A stretch of 64,000 bases of DNA from assembly GCA_025357835.1 (NCBI GenBank), contig JANYLM010000081.1, forward strand, positions 1 through 64,000, given 5' to 3'. Below the pieces are notes generated by a model. It ran no database searches. It worked only from the letters and a program-made list of their open reading frames with translations, and was not told where the DNA came from. Of the stretch, positions 9,665-17,334 are shown one piece after another; position 1 is the stretch's first letter, and every line of letters begins with the position of its first letter. The position numbers and the translations under genes are program-made. The DNA comes from Gammaproteobacteria bacterium (lineage in GTDB: Bacteria; Pseudomonadota; Gammaproteobacteria; Steroidobacterales; Steroidobacteraceae).

Positions 9665-10441
9665 ATGTCCGATGGAATCAATACCGTCAAAGACGGCGCC
9701 GTTCTTGAAGTAATCATCGATCGGCCGAAGGCGAATGCCATCGATCTGAAGGCGAGCCGTCGATTGAACCAGATCGTCACTTCTTTTCGCGACGACCCGG
9801 ACTTGCGGATCGCCATCATCACCGGCGCAGGCGACCGATTCTTCTCGCCGGGCTGGGACCTCAAGGCCGCAGCGGCCGGCGAGCAATCCGATTCGGACTG
9901 GGGCGTCGGCGGCTTCGCCGGCTTCAACTACCCCAGAAATCTCAACAAGCCCGTCATCGCTGCCGTCAACGGCATTGCCTGCGGCGGCGGCTTCGAAATC
10001 GTACTCGGCACCGACATCATCGTGATGGAGGAACATGCCAAGTTCGCTCTGCCCGAGATCAATGTCGGGGTGCTCGCCGATGCCGGCACGATCAAGCTAC
10101 GGCGGCGCATCCCTTATCACGTCGCGGTGGAGTTCCTCCTGACCGGACGCTGGATGGACGCCGCCGAAGCCAAGCATTGGGGCCTGGCCAACCATGTCGT
10201 AGCCAAGGGCGAAGGCATGGCCAAGGCGCGGGAAATCGCACACCAACTGGTCGCCGGACCGCCCCTGCTGTTTCCAGCCATCAAGCAATTGCTGCGGCAT
10301 ACCGAGATGCTTCCCGAGCATGAAGCCTTCGAACTACACGATTCGCTGGATGCCGTGCAGAAAGTAATCCGTTCGGACGACCTCAAGGAGGGCACTCGGG
10401 CATTCAGCGAGAAGCGCGCGCCGCGCTGGACAGGCCGCTGA
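9665..10441 (+). CDS. caiD: Carnitinyl-CoA dehydratase / crotonobetainyl-CoA hydratase CaiD
   Basis: This crotonase of 258 residues resembles E. coli CaiD closely along its length: DRPKANAIDLK near the start, AIITGAGDRFFSPGWDLKAA, VIAAVNGIACGGGFE (oxyanion hole) and FALPEINVGV. CaiD reversibly hydrates crotonobetainyl-CoA to L-carnitinyl-CoA. With the ADP-forming ligase upstream and a CaiA-like acyl-CoA dehydrogenase in the facing operon, it would let the cell feed gamma-butyrobetaine or crotonobetaine into the carnitine route. GAGGAG 7 bases upstream fixes ATG 9665, 11 bp after the ligase stop. Confidence 0.93.
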   Translation: MSDGINTVKDGAVLEVIIDRPKANAIDLKASRRLNQIVTSFRDDPDLRIAIITGAGDRFFSPGWDLKAAAAGEQSDSDWGVGGFAGFNYPRNLNKPVIAAVNGIACGGGFEIVLGTDIIVMEEHAKFALPEINVGVLADAGTIKLRRRIPYHVAVEFLLTGRWMDAAEAKHWGLANHVVAKGEGMAKAREIAHQLVAGPPLLFPAIKQLLRHTEMLPEHEAFELHDSLDAVQKVIRSDDLKEGTRAFSEKRAPRWTGR

Positions 10442-10702
10442 GGGTCAGCGCACCGGGCGGTATTGACTCCACGCTGGGTTTTTGCCGAAGCGGCCCTGCA
10501 ACGGCCGACGGTTTCGACGATCTTGATCGGTGCGCGCAATGAGGCGCAGTTGCGGGAAAATCCAGGCGCGATCGGCTGGAACCTGACTGTGGATCAAGCG
10601 GCTCGGCTGGATGCCGCAAGCCGCATTTTGCCGCCCTACCCCTACTACCCCTACTGGAATGGACAATTCTCGGAGCGCAATCCGCCGCCGGTGCAGCCCT
10701 AG
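10442..10702 (+). pseudogene. Aldo/keto reductase remnant (C-terminal end only)
   Basis: Directly after caiD the frame encodes about 80 residues that match only the end of aldo/keto reductases: WVFAEAALQRPTVSTILIGARN, then QLRENPGAIGWNLT and the terminal ERNPPPV. The N-terminal 240 or so residues with the catalytic Asp-Tyr-Lys-His set are absent, and there is no convincing start codon or ribosome site. It is best read as the scar of a deletion that removed the rest of the gene when caiD or the block to the left was joined here. Confidence 0.7.
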
Positions 10703-11235
10703 AAAGCCAAATACGGCCAATTAGCGGCGACGCCGGATGTACCGCTGCGGCGGCTGACGGCGCCTGCCTCGCATCGAGATGCAGCCTCATGCCGCGATCC
10801 CGCCTCGACGCGCTCGCCGGCCGCGAGCTCTTTCATTAACAGACGAATTTCCGACTGCAAACGGCCTAATGCGTCGCTCAACTGCGGCGACCAAGTCAGC
10901 GCGCGTGCGTCATCCAGCTCGCGCGCCACTCTGTGCAGACAATGCAAATACCTCGCGTCGCCGCCGCCCCGATTCCGCGCCACCGCGCCCGCCATGGCCG
11001 CAGCGGCGCCGTCGTATAGCGAACGCAGATAACCCGGTCCGCGCTGGTAGCTCGGGTATGGATGGGCACGCAGCTTCCCGGTGGCGACCCGCGAGATGCG
11101 CCAGCAGGCGAGCGTAATTCGCGAGAATACCGAGTCGCTCTCGGACGGGCGGTCATTCAGCGCAGCAGCGATTGCGCGCGCCCGCAGCGCGGTGTTGCGC
11201 AATTTTCGCAGTCGAATCACTTCCGTATCAATCAT
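10699..11235 (-). CDS. Conserved hypothetical protein, about 178 residues
   Basis: I cannot assign a function. The N-terminus is basic and helical (MIDTEVIRLRKLRNTALRARAIA), followed by a conserved-looking stretch (CWRISRVATGKLRAHPYPSYQR, in part) and ARELDDARALTWSPQLSD, then an amphipathic helix; the last 45 residues are Ala/Gly/Arg-rich. No signal peptide or membrane helix is visible. ATG 11235 is chosen because GTAGG lies 6-7 bases upstream; the frame remains open for 18 further codons without a better start. It converges on, and touches, the aldo/keto reductase remnant. Codon use fits the surrounding genome. Confidence 0.6.
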   Translation of the reverse strand: MIDTEVIRLRKLRNTALRARAIAAALNDRPSESDSVFSRITLACWRISRVATGKLRAHPYPSYQRGPGYLRSLYDGAAAAMAGAVARNRGGGDARYLHCLHRVARELDDARALTWSPQLSDALGRLQSEIRLLMKELAAGERVEAGSRHEAASRCEAGAVSRRSGTSGVAANWPYLAF

Positions 11236-11598
11236 GAATAACCTACGTTTACGTACCTTAGTACTCTTAGTATCCATAACGCACGTCAAGGGATGAGGTC
11301 TACATCAGGGCGTTATAAGTATTCTCAAGCATCCGCCGGGAGGAGTCTGTAGGACTGCATCTACTGACGCAGGCGCATAAACTCTGAACTGTGGCGATTC
11401 GCCACATAATGTCAAATGCCATATGGTTTCGAGCGCCGCGTGCTATCGAAGTCGCATAATGTCAATTCGACATGCTTCAAACCGATGCGCGCTTGGGAGT
11501 CGACGGCGCCCTGGTGGCTCGGGCGATTGCGGATGGTTTGCGCGTACGCGACGCGCGGGGCAGCGCGGGGCAGCCCGCGACGCGCCTTCGCATGCGCA
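11236..11598. other. Gene-free stretch with palindrome and 11-bp direct repeats
   Basis: No credible gene lies in these 363 bp. From the right edge of the hypothetical gene, TTGAC-like and TACTAAG elements (CTTAGTA on the + strand at 11257-11263 and 11266-11272) may belong to its promoter. At 11390-11406 is a perfect palindrome with 8-bp arms (TGTGGCGA/TCGCCACA). CATAATGTCAA occurs at 11405-11415 and again at 11455-11465. The remainder to the acyl-CoA dehydrogenase stop is plain GC-rich sequence. Confidence 0.5.
11390..11465. repeat. 8-bp-arm palindrome plus two CATAATGTCAA direct repeats
   Basis: TGTGGCGA-T-TCGCCACA (11390-11406) is followed, sharing two bases, by CATAATGTCAA (11405-11415), which recurs exactly 50 bp later (11455-11465) within GTCG...CGAC. 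Repeats of a GACATTATG-type core near a dyad resemble the multiple terminal repeats at ends of IS21-family insertion sequences, so this could be an IS end left after deletion; an operator is the other reading. No transposase is present. Confidence 0.4.
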
Positions 11599-12762
11599 TC
11601 AGCCGCCCAAGGGCCGGAGTAGGCCGCGTGAAATAATATGGCGCTGAACTTCGCTGGTGCCATCCCAAATGCGCTCGATGCGAGCATCGCGCCAGATGCG
11701 TTCCAACGGCAAGTCGGTCATGAGTCCCATGCCGCCGTGTATTTGCAGCGCCTCATCTGACACCATGGCCAGCATTTCGGTGGCTTTGACTTTGGCTATT
11801 GCCATGTCCATGTCGGTATCGATCTTTCTATCGCGCTTCCACGCCGCTTGCAGAGTCAAAAGCTCAGCGGCCCGCAGCTCCACCGCCATGTCGGCCAACT
11901 TGAAACTCACTCCTTGAAATTTGCCGATTTGCTGGCCAAATTGGACTCTATCAACCGCCCATTGAGTCGACAATTCCAAGGCGCGCTCGGCGCGCCCCAG
12001 GCAGGTGGCAGCCACCTGCAAACGCGTGGCTCCCAGCCACGTGTTGGCCACGTCGAAGCCGCGGTGCAGTTCTCCCAGAATCGCGGTCTTAGGCACCCGG
12101 CAATTATTGAACTCGAGAATGCTGTTGGTATAGCCACGGTGCGACACATTATTGTAGCCGGGGCGCACCTCGAAGCCTGGATGCCCGATGTCGATCAGAA
12201 ACGCCGTCATTTTCTTGCGCACGCCGTGGGCGGTGCTCTCTTCGCCGGTGGCCGCGAACAGAATGACGTAGTCCGAATGATCGGCATGGCTGATGAAATG
12301 CTTGGTGCCATTGATGACGAAGTCATCGCCCGCCGCAGCCGCCGTAGTTTTCATGCCGCGCAAATCCGAGCCGGCGCCGGGTTCCGTCATGGCTAGGCAC
12401 TCAACTCGATCGCCGCGTACCGTGGGCAGCAAATACCGCTCTCTTTGCTCTCCTTCGCAGGCTAGTAGAATATTCGACGGCCGGCCCACGCAGGAATAAT
12501 GCAGGGCATAACCGGTGCGGCCCAACTCCTTTTCGTACAGCACCCATGTAACGGTATCCAAACCCGCGCCGCCCACATCCACTGGCATGTTGGCGGCATA
12601 CAATCCCGCTTCGATGGCCTTGGCCTTCAGCTCCCGGTGCAGATCCTCGCGCAGCACGCCGCTCTCCTCCACCTCCTTCTCGTGCGGGTACAGCTCATTG
12701 ACCACGAAATCCCGCGTGGTTTTGACAATCATCTGCTGTTCATCGCTGAGCGAAAAGTCCAT
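11599..12762 (-). CDS. Acyl-CoA dehydrogenase, CaiA-like (probable butyrobetainyl-CoA dehydrogenase)
   Basis: This 387-residue flavoprotein of the acyl-CoA dehydrogenase family contains the FAD/substrate signature AMTEPGAGSDLRGMKT and the C-terminal signature QIHGGMGLMTDLPLERIWRD (in part). The catalytic-base position usually filled by Glu in YEGTSEIQR is Asp here (IWDGTSEVQR); several subfamilies carry Asp at this site. With TetR and carnitine dehydrogenase upstream in the same operon (28 bp and 6 bp gaps) and CaiD in the facing operon, oxidation of gamma-butyrobetainyl-CoA to crotonobetainyl-CoA is the natural role. The family is certain, the substrate inferred. Confidence 0.87.
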   Translation of the reverse strand: MDFSLSDEQQMIVKTTRDFVVNELYPHEKEVEESGVLREDLHRELKAKAIEAGLYAANMPVDVGGAGLDTVTWVLYEKELGRTGYALHYSCVGRPSNILLACEGEQRERYLLPTVRGDRVECLAMTEPGAGSDLRGMKTTAAAAGDDFVINGTKHFISHADHSDYVILFAATGEESTAHGVRKKMTAFLIDIGHPGFEVRPGYNNVSHRGYTNSILEFNNCRVPKTAILGELHRGFDVANTWLGATRLQVAATCLGRAERALELSTQWAVDRVQFGQQIGKFQGVSFKLADMAVELRAAELLTLQAAWKRDRKIDTDMDMAIAKVKATEMLAMVSDEALQIHGGMGLMTDLPLERIWRDARIERIWDGTSEVQRHIISRGLLRPLGG

Positions 12763-12790
12763 TGCTACTTCCTCACTTGTGGAACGCGCC

Positions 12791-13414
12791 TCATTTAGAG
12801 CGGGAGCCGCGGCCCGCGCCGCGACTGGCCCATTGATGTAAGAGGTCCAGCTGCAACTGTAATTGTTCGACTTGCTTCGCAGCCGGCCAATCTCCCGGAC
12901 TGGTGACGGCGCTTGCGGTCAGCCCATTGATGCAGGTGACCACCGAGCGCAGTACTTGGTCGCGCACCGACAGCGGCCATACCGACCATTCCCGCCAATG
13001 TTCGGCGAAGCAACGTGCATACAAACGCATGTACTCGCGGTGCACCCAGACATTGAGCCGTTTGAGATTCTTGTCCGCCGACACCTGGCCCCAAAAAGCC
13101 ATCCAGAAGGCACTTTCGGTGAAGCGCTGCTTATCGATGGCCAGCGTCTCCGACAGCACCGCCAGGAGGTTGGCTTCACTGTTCTCGCGTTCACGGGTGA
13201 GTCTTTGTTCGATTCGCAGCAACGTCAGCCGCAGGGCGGCCAAGATGATGTCCTGCTTAGACTCGTAGTAATGCGCCACCATGCCCGTTGTATAACCCGC
13301 GCCGCGGGCAATGCGGGCCACCGTTGCCTGCTCGAAGCCGTAGTGTGCGACCACCTGGCAGGCGACGTGGGCAATCTCGTCGCGCCGCTGGACGTGATCG
13401 ACGATTTTCGGCAT
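12791..13414 (-). CDS. TetR/AcrR regulator of the BetI type, carnitine operon
   Basis: This 207-residue protein has a TetR helix-turn-helix at about 30-52 (ATVARIARGAGYTTGMVAHYYESK) and the BetI-like effector-domain run SAFWMAFWGQV near 100. That run is also in the BetI half of the fusion at 634-2709 and suggests a quaternary-ammonium ligand. It lies between L-carnitine dehydrogenase (6 bp upstream) and the acyl-CoA dehydrogenase (28 bp downstream), so it most likely autoregulates this operon in response to carnitine or an intermediate. Confidence 0.88.
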   Translation of the reverse strand: MPKIVDHVQRRDEIAHVACQVVAHYGFEQATVARIARGAGYTTGMVAHYYESKQDIILAALRLTLLRIEQRLTRERENSEANLLAVLSETLAIDKQRFTESAFWMAFWGQVSADKNLKRLNVWVHREYMRLYARCFAEHWREWSVWPLSVRDQVLRSVVTCINGLTASAVTSPGDWPAAKQVEQLQLQLDLLHQWASRGAGRGSRSK

Positions 13415-13420
13415 GGCGCG

Positions 13421-14905
13421 CTAGTGCGACGCCCGACCGACCCGACGGCCCGCCTCAGGCGGCGCCGGCAAGCCGGCGTGTTGGCCTGCGATGGACTCGA
13501 GTTTGGCGCGTATCTTCGCATCGGCGGGGCCCGCTTTCGCAGCTTTGGTGTCCACATGCAGGTACATTTGTTCGGCCGTAGCGATCTGCTTGTCGTCGCG
13601 GCCGCGATACAGCCTTTGAAAGACATGCAAGCGCTTGTCGTCCACTTTAAGCACCTGTGCGGTAACGTACAGCAGCTCGCCCGATTTGGCTTCGCCCAGA
13701 TGTTTGATATGGTTCTCGACCGTGTAGTACATGCGTCCGCTGTCACGGTAAGCCTCGTCTACTCCGACCTGGCGGAACAACACATCCATGGCGTCGCCGA
13801 ACACCTGACCATAACGGAAGTCGGACATATGACGGTTATAATCAACCCATTCCGTCCTCACCACGGTGTCCAGCAATCGCAGCGGCTTGCCCGGCTCGGC
13901 CGGCGTTGCATTGTGCGAGGTCGCAGCATCCTTGTAGAGCCTTTCCTCGAGAGATCGCAGCGTGGCCCCCGCACCGATATTGTACTGCCGCAGCACCTGT
14001 TGGATCGCGACCAGGTAATCGTCGCGCAGCCGCTCGAGTTCCCGAATGGAACGGCCCGCGGCCTGCGCCTGAGTGCCCTCGACCATGCGATCGACCAAAG
14101 TTTCAGTGAGTTCCGGTGCTTCGAGCTTGGTCCAAGGCCACTTCAGGCACGGCCCGAATTGCGCCAGCATGTGCCGCATGCCGCTCTCGCCGCCCGCGAG
14201 GTGGTAAATCATATTCGTTCCCATCGCCGCCCAGCGCAGGCCGGGCCCATAGATGATGGACTCGTCCAGCTCCCCAGTGGTGGCCACGCCGTCGTTCACC
14301 AGGTGCAGAATTTCCCGCCACAAAGCTTCTTGCAGACGGTCGGTCAAGTGCCCCGGTACCTCCCGCCGCACATGCAGCGCATGCATACCAATATAAGTAA
14401 AGAATTTAGCCGCCGCATCGATGGTCCCCTGCACCGTCTTTTCGCCACCCACCAGCTCGACCAGTGGCAACAAATAGACGGGATTGAAGGGATGCGCCAC
14501 CAGGAAGCGCTCAGGAGCAAGCATATCGCGCTGCAAATCAGTGGGCGTAAGCCCGGACGTGCTCGAGGCAATGATGACGTCCGCCGCCGCATTGCGGCTT
14601 ACCTCGGCCAGCATGCGCTGCTTCAACGGCAGCTGTTCAGGAATGTTCTCCTGGATGAAATCGGCGCGCTGCGCCATGACCTTTAAATCCGTGGTGAACG
14701 ACAATTTGCCCTTCGGCGGCAAGGGTGCCATGGTCAGCCGTGCCAAGGCAGGCTCCGCGTTCGCCACCGCGCCGCGTATCCACTCTTCCATTTCCGGCTT
14801 GACATCCGCTGCGATTACGTCGATTCCAAAATGCAGCGCGCGCGCCGCCCATCCACCGCCGATAACGCCGGTACCGAGCAATCCCAGTATCTTTACCTTC
14901 CGCAT
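13421..14905 (-). CDS. Bifunctional L-carnitine dehydrogenase / betainyl-CoA thioesterase
   Basis: Residues 1 to about 320 are a 3-hydroxyacyl-CoA dehydrogenase-like L-carnitine 3-dehydrogenase with the NAD site GLLGTGVIGGGW (9-20) and the motif QENIPEQLPLKQ. Residues about 330-494 are a hot-dog thioesterase (RTEWVDYNRHMSDFRYG). The first half oxidises L-carnitine to 3-dehydrocarnitine with NAD+; the second hydrolyses betainyl-CoA made by the BKACE enzyme. Fused enzymes of this design have been described in rhizobia. A free thioesterase is encoded at 7104-7580, so this genome carries both forms. The gene heads a leftward operon with TetR and an acyl-CoA dehydrogenase; an AT-rich stretch at 14943-14962 upstream is a plausible promoter. 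Confidence 0.93.
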   Translation of the reverse strand: MRKVKILGLLGTGVIGGGWAARALHFGIDVIAADVKPEMEEWIRGAVANAEPALARLTMAPLPPKGKLSFTTDLKVMAQRADFIQENIPEQLPLKQRMLAEVSRNAAADVIIASSTSGLTPTDLQRDMLAPERFLVAHPFNPVYLLPLVELVGGEKTVQGTIDAAAKFFTYIGMHALHVRREVPGHLTDRLQEALWREILHLVNDGVATTGELDESIIYGPGLRWAAMGTNMIYHLAGGESGMRHMLAQFGPCLKWPWTKLEAPELTETLVDRMVEGTQAQAAGRSIRELERLRDDYLVAIQQVLRQYNIGAGATLRSLEERLYKDAATSHNATPAEPGKPLRLLDTVVRTEWVDYNRHMSDFRYGQVFGDAMDVLFRQVGVDEAYRDSGRMYYTVENHIKHLGEAKSGELLYVTAQVLKVDDKRLHVFQRLYRGRDDKQIATAEQMYLHVDTKAAKAGPADAKIRAKLESIAGQHAGLPAPPEAGRRVGRASH

Positions 14906-14997
14906 GATTCCAATCCTCGCAAACGCTACGATCTTTGTAATGTCATGAGTATAATATAAAAAACAGAAATAGCAGCAGCGAGAGCCTTTGGGTATCC

Positions 14998-16137
14998 CTA
15001 AGGCGAATAGCTCTTACTACTCAGCACGCCTGCAATCGGCAGTGCCGCCTTGGGCACGTCATGGTGGTAGTCCTTACCGACGCACGCGGCCACCGTTGCC
15101 GCGATCTGCGCTTGTGCCACGGGGGCGACTTGGGTTCGCTCACCTAGAGGCGCCGTGTCGGGGCCGAGCACCGCGATCCAGACATTCTCCGAGCCTTTCT
15201 CTTCTACGCCGTGGTCCTTCCACTCGGTGAGGCCGCTGCCCCGCCCATGGTCGGTGGTGATGATGAAGGTCGTGTTGCCATGGTATTCAGGCATGGCCTG
15301 CATGGTGTCCCACAACTGGTGCACGAAATGATCCATGCGATGCGCACTATCGAGAACCAAATCGTATCGGCCCTGGTGAGCCCAATTGTCGGTCTCGCCA
15401 TAGCCTACGAATAGCACACGCGGGTGCTGCGCCTTGACATAGTCTAACAGCGGTATTTGCAGCAAGGAATTGTCGACGTCCTCTTCATCGAAGCGCGTCG
15501 TGGTGTCGTAGAGTTCATGCAACAAGGCGTCGCGCGGCGTCTCATGCGCCTTGTGCGGCAGGTTCCACCCCGTCTGCATCACGAGCCCGCTGCGGTTCTT
15601 GTTGAAGATATTGTCGTAAACACTCCAGGTACCGTAGATCGCAACTTTGCCGCGAAACTCGTCGAACTTGTTCAGCCATTCGAAAACGGATGCATTCGGG
15701 TTCGGCCCGAACTCATTGCTGTCGATGGCGTCGTTCGGATAGCCAGTGGACATTTCGTTGTAACCTGGGTAAGAAAACGCCTTTCCATTGGTAACGTGCG
15801 CGACGCTGCCCTTCAATTGGTTGCCGTAAATCTGCCCTTGCTTGGCCACCACTCCCCATAGAAAAGGAAACAGCAACTCACGCCGCGCGTCGATGTCCTC
15901 GCGCCAGTAGCGCTTGCGCAACTGCGGCTGAGGCAGCCAGCTGCCGCCCGCCTTCTCGTTCAGAAGGCTGGGGTCCGCACCGGTGAATATCTCCTGCCAC
16001 CGTAATCCGTCGCTCACGATCAGCACCACGTTTTGCGTTCTTCCCGCCACCGCCTGTCCCGAACCGAACGACAGCAGTACGCCGAAACCGAATGCGGCAC
16101 CTAGAGTATTGATAAGGGAACCGTATCGTCGTTTCAT
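14998..16137 (-). CDS. Exported alkaline-phosphatase-superfamily hydrolase
   Basis: The protein begins with a basic stretch and hydrophobic signal peptide (about 1-31, cleavage near AVAG) and then shows the superfamily metal sites: Asp43 in VLIVSDGLRW, GYGETDNWAHQGR, and TTDHGRGSGL with a further His in DHGVEE. The usual nucleophile region reads FSYPGYNEMSTGYPND, so Ser or Thr there would take the phosphoryl or sulfuryl group. It probably hydrolyses a phospho- or sulfo-ester in the periplasm; the substrate cannot be told. ATG 16137 directly precedes the signal peptide; the frame opens at TTG 16179 but that start lacks support. It ends the leftward run that starts with the aminotransferase at 23054, after a 49-bp gap. 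Confidence 0.8.
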   Translation of the reverse strand: MKRRYGSLINTLGAAFGFGVLLSFGSGQAVAGRTQNVVLIVSDGLRWQEIFTGADPSLLNEKAGGSWLPQPQLRKRYWREDIDARRELLFPFLWGVVAKQGQIYGNQLKGSVAHVTNGKAFSYPGYNEMSTGYPNDAIDSNEFGPNPNASVFEWLNKFDEFRGKVAIYGTWSVYDNIFNKNRSGLVMQTGWNLPHKAHETPRDALLHELYDTTTRFDEEDVDNSLLQIPLLDYVKAQHPRVLFVGYGETDNWAHQGRYDLVLDSAHRMDHFVHQLWDTMQAMPEYHGNTTFIITTDHGRGSGLTEWKDHGVEEKGSENVWIAVLGPDTAPLGERTQVAPVAQAQIAATVAACVGKDYHHDVPKAALPIAGVLSSKSYSP

Positions 16138-16186
16138 GGGTCGGGCACCTTTGGATTTGTCGTTCGTTGCGATACGCAAGAACCGT

Positions 16187-17329
16187 TCACTGCTGCAGAA
16201 CCACCGCGCAATTAGCCGTCCAGCTCAAATAAACCTCATCGCTCCAATCTATGGACCACTCCGAGGTGCGGCGATCGTTCTGTGCAAACACGGTGACCAG
16301 CTTGCCGGTTTCCGTCTTGATTCGATAGGTCGAGCGATTGCCGAGATAGCCCAATTCCCAGACCATGCCCTTGACCTGATTGAAGCGGTTGCCGGCGATC
16401 GGTTCCTTGCTCAGGCGTATTTTTTCGGGCCGCAGGGCCACCCACACGCGCTGCCCGCTGCCGAAGCGCCCCGACTCATCGACGATCAGGTCGCAGCCGG
16501 CCTCGGGGCTGCGTACGATGAGGTGCCCGGGTTCGCTGCCGCTGACCGTTCCCTCGAATAAATTAGTGGTGCCGATGAAATCGGCCACGAAGCGGTTCTG
16601 CGGGAATTCATAGATCTCGGAAGGAGTACCCACCTGTACCACCTGGCCGCGGTTCATGACCGCGATTCGAGTTGACAGTGCCATGGCCTCGTCTTGGTCG
16701 TGGGTGACAAAAACGAAGGTGATGCCCACCTGCGACTGGATATTCATAAGCTCGAATTGCGTCTGCTCACGCAATTTCTTGTCGAGCGCGCTCAAGGGTT
16801 CATCGAGGAGCAAAACCTTGGGCCGCCGAATAAGGGCACGCGCCAAAGCCACACGCTGCTTCTGGCCGCCCGACAGCTGGTGCGGCTTGCGCTTGCCCAA
16901 AGCCGCCAATTGCACCATTTCCAGCGCATCCTGAACTCGTTTGCGCTTCAGGGACTTGTCCAAGGTCATGCGGCGCAAGCCGTAGCCCACGTTGTCTTCC
17001 ACCGTCATGTGGGGAAATAAGGCGTACGACTGAAACATCATATTGACCGGACGCTCGTGCGGGGGCACCTTGGTCATGTCGGCGTCTTCGATCAAGATTC
17101 GGCCGGCGCTCGGGGAGGCGAAGCCCGCCAGCATGCGCAGCAGCGTCGTCTTGCCGCAGCCGGAGGCGCCGACCAGTGCGAAAATCTCGCCCTTGTATAT
17201 CTTCAAATTCACGCTGTCGACGGCGGTAAACGCACCGAAGGTCTTGTTGATGCTCTCGATGACGATTTGCGGCTTCGCGTCCGGATCGAGCCAGGGCCGG
17301 TCAGCGATGGATTTCGGCGTAGCGAGCAC
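16187..17329 (-). CDS. Polyamine-type ABC transporter ATPase (PotG/PotA family)
   Basis: This ATPase of about 380 residues has Walker [10 protein letters not shown] (54-62), signature LSGGQKQR, Walker [16 protein letters not shown] and a C-terminal TOBE-type domain ([12 protein letters not shown]). It must serve the permeases at 27895-29668 and the binding protein at 30318-31430, as no other components lie nearby. The frame is open further upstream, but GTG 17329 fits best: it starts 5 bp after the GcvT-like stop, and only residues after it are family-like. Co-transcription with GcvT and the flavoproteins links transport to the same substrate. Confidence 0.88.
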   Translation of the reverse strand: MLATPKSIADRPWLDPDAKPQIVIESINKTFGAFTAVDSVNLKIYKGEIFALVGASGCGKTTLLRMLAGFASPSAGRILIEDADMTKVPPHERPVNMMFQSYALFPHMTVEDNVGYGLRRMTLDKSLKRKRVQDALEMVQLAALGKRKPHQLSGGQKQRVALARALIRRPKVLLLDEPLSALDKKLREQTQFELMNIQSQVGITFVFVTHDQDEAMALSTRIAVMNRGQVVQVGTPSEIYEFPQNRFVADFIGTTNLFEGTVSGSEPGHLIVRSPEAGCDLIVDESGRFGSGQRVWVALRPEKIRLSKEPIAGNRFNQVKGMVWELGYLGNRSTYRIKTETGKLVTVFAQNDRRTSEWSIDWSDEVYLSWTANCAVVLQQ

Positions 17330-17334
17330 GCGCC

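Noticed and set aside
12863-14686. 607-codon open frame antisense to carnitine dehydrogenase and TetR
   Set aside because: It mirrors two clearly conserved genes on the other strand, has no family motif and runs through their junction; it is a by-product of high GC content.
16138-16179. Longer start (TTG 16179) for the alkaline-phosphatase-like protein
   Set aside because: ATG 16137 leads directly into a normal signal peptide; the extra 14 residues would precede it and disturb export.
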